9,095 bases of DNA from Bacteroidales bacterium (GTDB taxonomy: Bacteria; Bacteroidota; Bacteroidia; Bacteroidales; UBA4181): the NCBI GenBank assembly GCA_031260845.1, contig JAISKR010000042.1, forward strand, positions 1 to 9,095. Direction: 5' to 3'. Below, piece after piece: positions 6,208-9,095 of this stretch (position 1 is the stretch's first letter; every line of letters begins with the position of its first letter). Below the pieces are notes generated by a model. The model ran no database searches and had not been told where the DNA came from. It worked only from the letters and a program-made list of their open reading frames with translations. Both the position numbers and the translations under genes were made by a program.

Positions 6208-7590
6208 ATGCTTTCATCATCCACTATTTGCGCTGTTTCCACCCCTGCCGGACAAGGCGGGATAGCCGTCATCCGTGTGTCGGGCAGTGACGCCGTTGCC
6301 GTTTGCGACCGCGTGTTCACCGGCACAAAGGGAACATTGAGCCGGCAGCCGTCGCACACCGTCAGTTTCGGGAAAATAGGCAGCCACACGCCGGAAGGCG
6401 GCATGAAAGTGATTGACGAGGTTTTGGTCACTGTGTTTCATGCGCCCCATTCCTACACCGGCGAAGATACGGTTGAGATTGCCTGCCACGGCTCGCTTTT
6501 CATTCAGCAGGAAATACTGAAACTCTTGTTGGCAAACGGTTGCCGGATGGCTGCCGCCGGTGAGTTCACGCAACGCGCCTATCTCAACGGGAAAATGGAT
6601 TTGTGCCGCGCCGAAGCGGTTGGCGACCTCATCGCCTCGTCGTCGGCAGCGGCGCACAATATCGCTATACGCCAGATGCGGGGCGATTTCAGCAATATGC
6701 TTGCCGAACTGCGCGACCGCTTGCTGCATTTCGCCACTTTAGTGGAACTTGAACTCGATTTCAGCGAGGAAGATGTGGAATTTGCCGACAGAACGCAACT
6801 TACAGCGCTGGCAGCCCAATTAGAAAGCGCCATCAGCCGCCTGACCGACTCGTTTGCTACCGGCAACGCCATCAAAAACGGCATTCCTGTGGCAATAGTG
6901 GGGGAAACCAACACCGGCAAGTCCACCCTGCTCAACCGCCTGCTGCGGGAAGACAAAGCCATCGTGTCAGACGTGCACGGCACCACCCGCGACAGCATCG
7001 AGGACACCATACTCATCGGCGGGATGCTCTTCCGCTTTATCGACACCGCCGGCATCCGCAGCACTTCCGACCGCATCGAGCAACTCGGCATCGAGCGCAC
7101 TTTTCGCAAGATGGAACAGGCAACCATCATCCTTCGCCTTGTTGACCTGAACAACGAACCGCCGGCAGAAAACCTGAAAATACGGGACAATCAACACTTG
7201 ATAGTGGTGCTGAACAAGGCGGATTTGCTTTCGCCGAACGCCCTGGCTGCAAAACAGGCGTTTTATACCGCCGCCAAGTTCGACGCCATCGCCATATCGG
7301 CGAAATCAGGGACTGGTATATCCCTGTTGGAAGAGAAACTGCTTGCCTGTATTCCGCAGGTGGGCGAGAACGACGTCATTGTAAGCAATATGCGGCATTA
7401 CGAAGAACTAAGTCACGCCTTGGCAGCCATTCGTCGCGTGATGCTATCGCTAAACGACGGCATACCGGGCGATTTGCTCGCGCAGGACATCCGCTGCTGC
7501 ATCACCCATCTGGGAAACATCACAGGGCAACAAATCCATTCCGAAGAGGTGCTGGATAATATTTTCAAAAATTTCTGTATAGGAAAATAA
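6208..7590 (+). CDS. mnmE: tRNA uridine-5-carboxymethylaminomethyl(34) synthesis GTPase MnmE
   Basis: With MnmG, MnmE installs the (carboxymethyl)aminomethyl group at carbon 5 of the wobble uridine (U34) of certain tRNAs, using a methylene-tetrahydrofolate carbon and GTP hydrolysis. The 460-residue length is normal. The N-terminal folate-binding domain starts with ICAVSTPAGQGGIAVIRVSG. The helical domain follows from about 120 (AGEFTQRAYLNGKMDL at 117-132). The G domain (about 226-380) carries G1 GETNTGKS (232-239), G2 TTRD (259-262), G3 DTAG (279-282), G4 NKAD (336-339) and G5 SAKSG (364-368). N235 matches the Asn that helps bind potassium, and E291 aligns with E282, the catalytic Glu of E. 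coli. The C-terminus is CIGK (457-460) with the essential cysteine at 457. The usual Pro of the G1 loop is Thr234 here. The gene has its own promoter, stands opposite the dnaE operon, and is not beside mnmG or yidC in this window. Confidence 0.98.
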   Translation: MLSSSTICAVSTPAGQGGIAVIRVSGSDAVAVCDRVFTGTKGTLSRQPSHTVSFGKIGSHTPEGGMKVIDEVLVTVFHAPHSYTGEDTVEIACHGSLFIQQEILKLLLANGCRMAAAGEFTQRAYLNGKMDLCRAEAVGDLIASSSAAAHNIAIRQMRGDFSNMLAELRDRLLHFATLVELELDFSEEDVEFADRTQLTALAAQLESAISRLTDSFATGNAIKNGIPVAIVGETNTGKSTLLNRLLREDKAIVSDVHGTTRDSIEDTILIGGMLFRFIDTAGIRSTSDRIEQLGIERTFRKMEQATIILRLVDLNNEPPAENLKIRDNQHLIVVLNKADLLSPNALAAKQAFYTAAKFDAIAISAKSGTGISLLEEKLLACIPQVGENDVIVSNMRHYEELSHALAAIRRVMLSLNDGIPGDLLAQDIRCCITHLGNITGQQIHSEEVLDNIFKNFCIGK

Positions 7591-7591
7591 C

Positions 7592-9095
7592 CTATTCGTC
7601 AACCGTCAGCCGGTTGTCAATCATGCGTTCAATGTACTGTTGTATGCGCGATTTCACCTTCCTTTCCACGTCGGCTGGCACCGATATATCGTTAATCAGA
7701 TTGTTTTTCAGTTGTATGTCGTTCACAAAATCGTAAATGGCAATGAATTTTTCTTCATCAAACTGATACATATATGTCCCTTCAAAATACTGAAACACAG
7801 GTTTGGGGTACATCATAGCGTGGCATACCGCAGTACTGTCGAGCAAATCATGCCCAAACGCAAGGTACGAACGGTCGTAGTTCAGATAACTCAACACGGT
7901 AGGCATAATGTCTATTTGCTGGGCAATTGCCGGAATACGTCCTTGCAATTCCCCGCCCGGGCGGAAAAACACGATGGGCACCTTGCTTCGTCCTGCTGCG
8001 TTTTGATATTCGCTGCGAGTCAACTGGTTGGTGTGATCGGCGGTAATCACAAACAAAGTGTTGGAAAACCACGGCATTCGGGATGCTGTTTCAAAAAAAC
8101 GCTTCAATGCGAAATCGGAATACCGGATGCACTTGTGCAGGGGCAATGATGACTCGTCTTTGAAACGGTCGGCATATTTTTTGGGAACGCGAAAGGGATG
8201 ATGCGACGAGGTGGAAAACAAGGTAGTCATAAACGGTTGCTGAAATCCGTTCATCTTTTCGGCGAAAAATTGGAAAAATTCTTCGTCCCAGATAGCCCAT
8301 GTACCGTCAAAATCGGCAGGATTGTCGTATTCCGTCATTCCGAAATAATCCTGATAGCCGGACACGTTGGCAAATGACTGAAAACCCATCGAACCGTTGG
8401 GCGCCCCGTGAAAGAAAGCGGTGTAGTAACCTTTCTTGTCCAATTCGCCCGCTATGCCCGACACTTTGTTGGTCGAATAGGAAGTGAGAAAATACGGTTC
8501 GTAGAATGCCGGAATACTCGACAGCACAGACGGCATCGCATCAATCGACTTAAACCCGTTGGCAAAGGTGTATTCAAATGTCAGTCCCTGCCGGATGAGC
8601 GAATCCAAAAACGGCGTATATCCCTTGTAATCACCGTTATCCAAATCCTTGTTCAGTTCGCCGATATATTCTTTCGAGAAACTTTCCAAAATGAATATCA
8701 CCACATTCATATTTTTAAATTCACCGGATGGATGGGGCTGAATGACGGGCGTAAATGCCTCGTTCAGCGTTTCGCGTGTGGAAAAATAATGCGGATTGAC
8801 AAAAGTTTTTTTGCCTATCGTGCGGTAAACGCAAAAAGGGGTGTTGAGCACGATAAACGCCTCGTTTGCCTGCTGCATATACTTGTTGGCATTGCTCAGG
8901 GTGATGGGACGCACAAAACTGCCGACGCCGCCTCTCACGCCCGTCACAAAACAGAACGCAAAGGCAAGCATAAAGGCAGTGTGACGCAGCAAATACCATC
9001 CGATGGTGCCCGTATTGCCCGAATGCCGCGGCTGATGATACAGTTTGACCAACAAAAACAGCATTGCCGCTGCAAAAAGCGTCACGTACCAATAC
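7592..9095 (-). CDS. LTA synthase family / sulfatase-superfamily membrane protein, N-terminus outside window
   Basis: This is an alkaline-phosphatase-superfamily enzyme of the LtaS/phosphoglycerol-transferase type, with its active site probably on the periplasmic side of the inner membrane. The frame is open to the right edge, so the start is missing; a GTG at 9085 lies in a membrane helix and is probably just a Val codon. Numbering from that GTG, hydrophobic segments at 1-15 and about 31-49 are the last membrane helices. The catalytic domain starts near 125. Visible LtaS-like residues are E134 (ILES), the nucleophile position S180 (GFKSIDAMPS; Thr in LtaS), W263 and D267-E268 (GTWAIWDEE), H295-H296 (SSHHPF), and D350-H351 (ITADHT). 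About 100-150 N-terminal residues are probably missing. Gram-negative Bacteroidota are not known to make lipoteichoic acid, so the real substrate could be a glycan or lipid that receives a phosphoglycerol or phosphoethanolamine group; this is inference. It converges on mnmE with one base between stop codons. Confidence 0.88.
   Translation of the reverse strand, partial: YWYVTLFAAAMLFLLVKLYHQPRHSGNTGTIGWYLLRHTAFMLAFAFCFVTGVRGGVGSFVRPITLSNANKYMQQANEAFIVLNTPFCVYRTIGKKTFVNPHYFSTRETLNEAFTPVIQPHPSGEFKNMNVVIFILESFSKEYIGELNKDLDNGDYKGYTPFLDSLIRQGLTFEYTFANGFKSIDAMPSVLSSIPAFYEPYFLTSYSTNKVSGIAGELDKKGYYTAFFHGAPNGSMGFQSFANVSGYQDYFGMTEYDNPADFDGTWAIWDEEFFQFFAEKMNGFQQPFMTTLFSTSSHHPFRVPKKYADRFKDESSLPLHKCIRYSDFALKRFFETASRMPWFSNTLFVITADHTNQLTRSEYQNAAGRSKVPIVFFRPGGELQGRIPAIAQQIDIMPTVLSYLNYDRSYLAFGHDLLDSTAVCHAMMYPKPVFQYFEGTYMYQFDEEKFIAIYDFVNDIQLKNNLINDISVPADVERKVKSRIQQYIERMIDNRLTVDE
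7600..7616. terminator. Weak hairpin at the mnmE / LTA-synthase-like gene junction
   Basis: CAACCG (7600-7605) and CGGTTG (7611-7616) form a perfect 6-bp stem with a 5-base loop. It starts 10 bases after the mnmE stop and lies inside the last codons of the opposing gene. No T-run follows on the plus strand, so it is at best a weak terminator or pause site for mnmE transcripts. It may simply be coding sequence. Confidence 0.2.

Noticed and set aside
6579..7190. 203-codon frame antisense to mnmE
   Set aside because: It is enclosed in mnmE over its helical and G domains and its translation is Ser/Arg-rich low-complexity sequence typical of an antisense shadow.
9083..9085. GTG as the start codon of the LTA-synthase-like gene
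   Set aside because: The frame continues to the window edge (residues Y-W-Y before it), the codon is inside a membrane helix, and the family needs more N-terminal membrane segments.

Overview
The window looks like a chromosomal piece from a Bacteroidota bacterium, most likely of the order Bacteroidales. The evidence is the style of the DnaE and MnmE proteins, the absence of Shine-Dalgarno sequences before the chromosomal genes, and promoter elements of the Bacteroidota type (TAnnTTTG) in the one divergent intergenic region. I would not name a genus from sequence reading alone.

Layout, left to right. (1) 1-1071, plus strand: the end of a small multi-pass membrane protein that enters from outside the window, followed with no spacer by a two-domain lipoprotein. 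Both are AT-rich (about one third G+C in the lines I counted) and I recognise neither; they read as accessory genes. (2) 1072-1295: a 224-base gap between converging genes, with a stem-loop and T-run that fits a dnaE terminator and a row of TATMACAA octamers spaced one helical turn apart. (3) 1296-5954, minus strand: an apparent two-gene operon. The promoter-proximal gene encodes an exported protein with a helical N-terminal part and a predicted outer-membrane beta-barrel. After 18 bases comes dnaE, the replicative DNA polymerase III alpha subunit, with a complete set of PHP metal ligands. (4) 5955-6207: an AT-rich divergent region holding a promoter for each side and a 7-bp inverted repeat with an extra half site. 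(5) 6208-7590, plus strand: mnmE, the tRNA wobble-uridine modification GTPase. (6) 7592 to the right edge, minus strand: an LTA-synthase/sulfatase-superfamily membrane protein whose N-terminus lies outside the window; it converges on mnmE with one base between the stop codons.

Functionally this is mostly a core stretch (DNA replication, tRNA modification, envelope) joined at the left to an AT-rich accessory pair. I see no phage, transposase, CRISPR array, tRNA, rRNA or recognisable defence cassette. The least explained parts are the barrel gene in the dnaE operon, the lipoprotein/membrane-protein pair, and the phased octamers. None of these amounts to a clear new system on this evidence.
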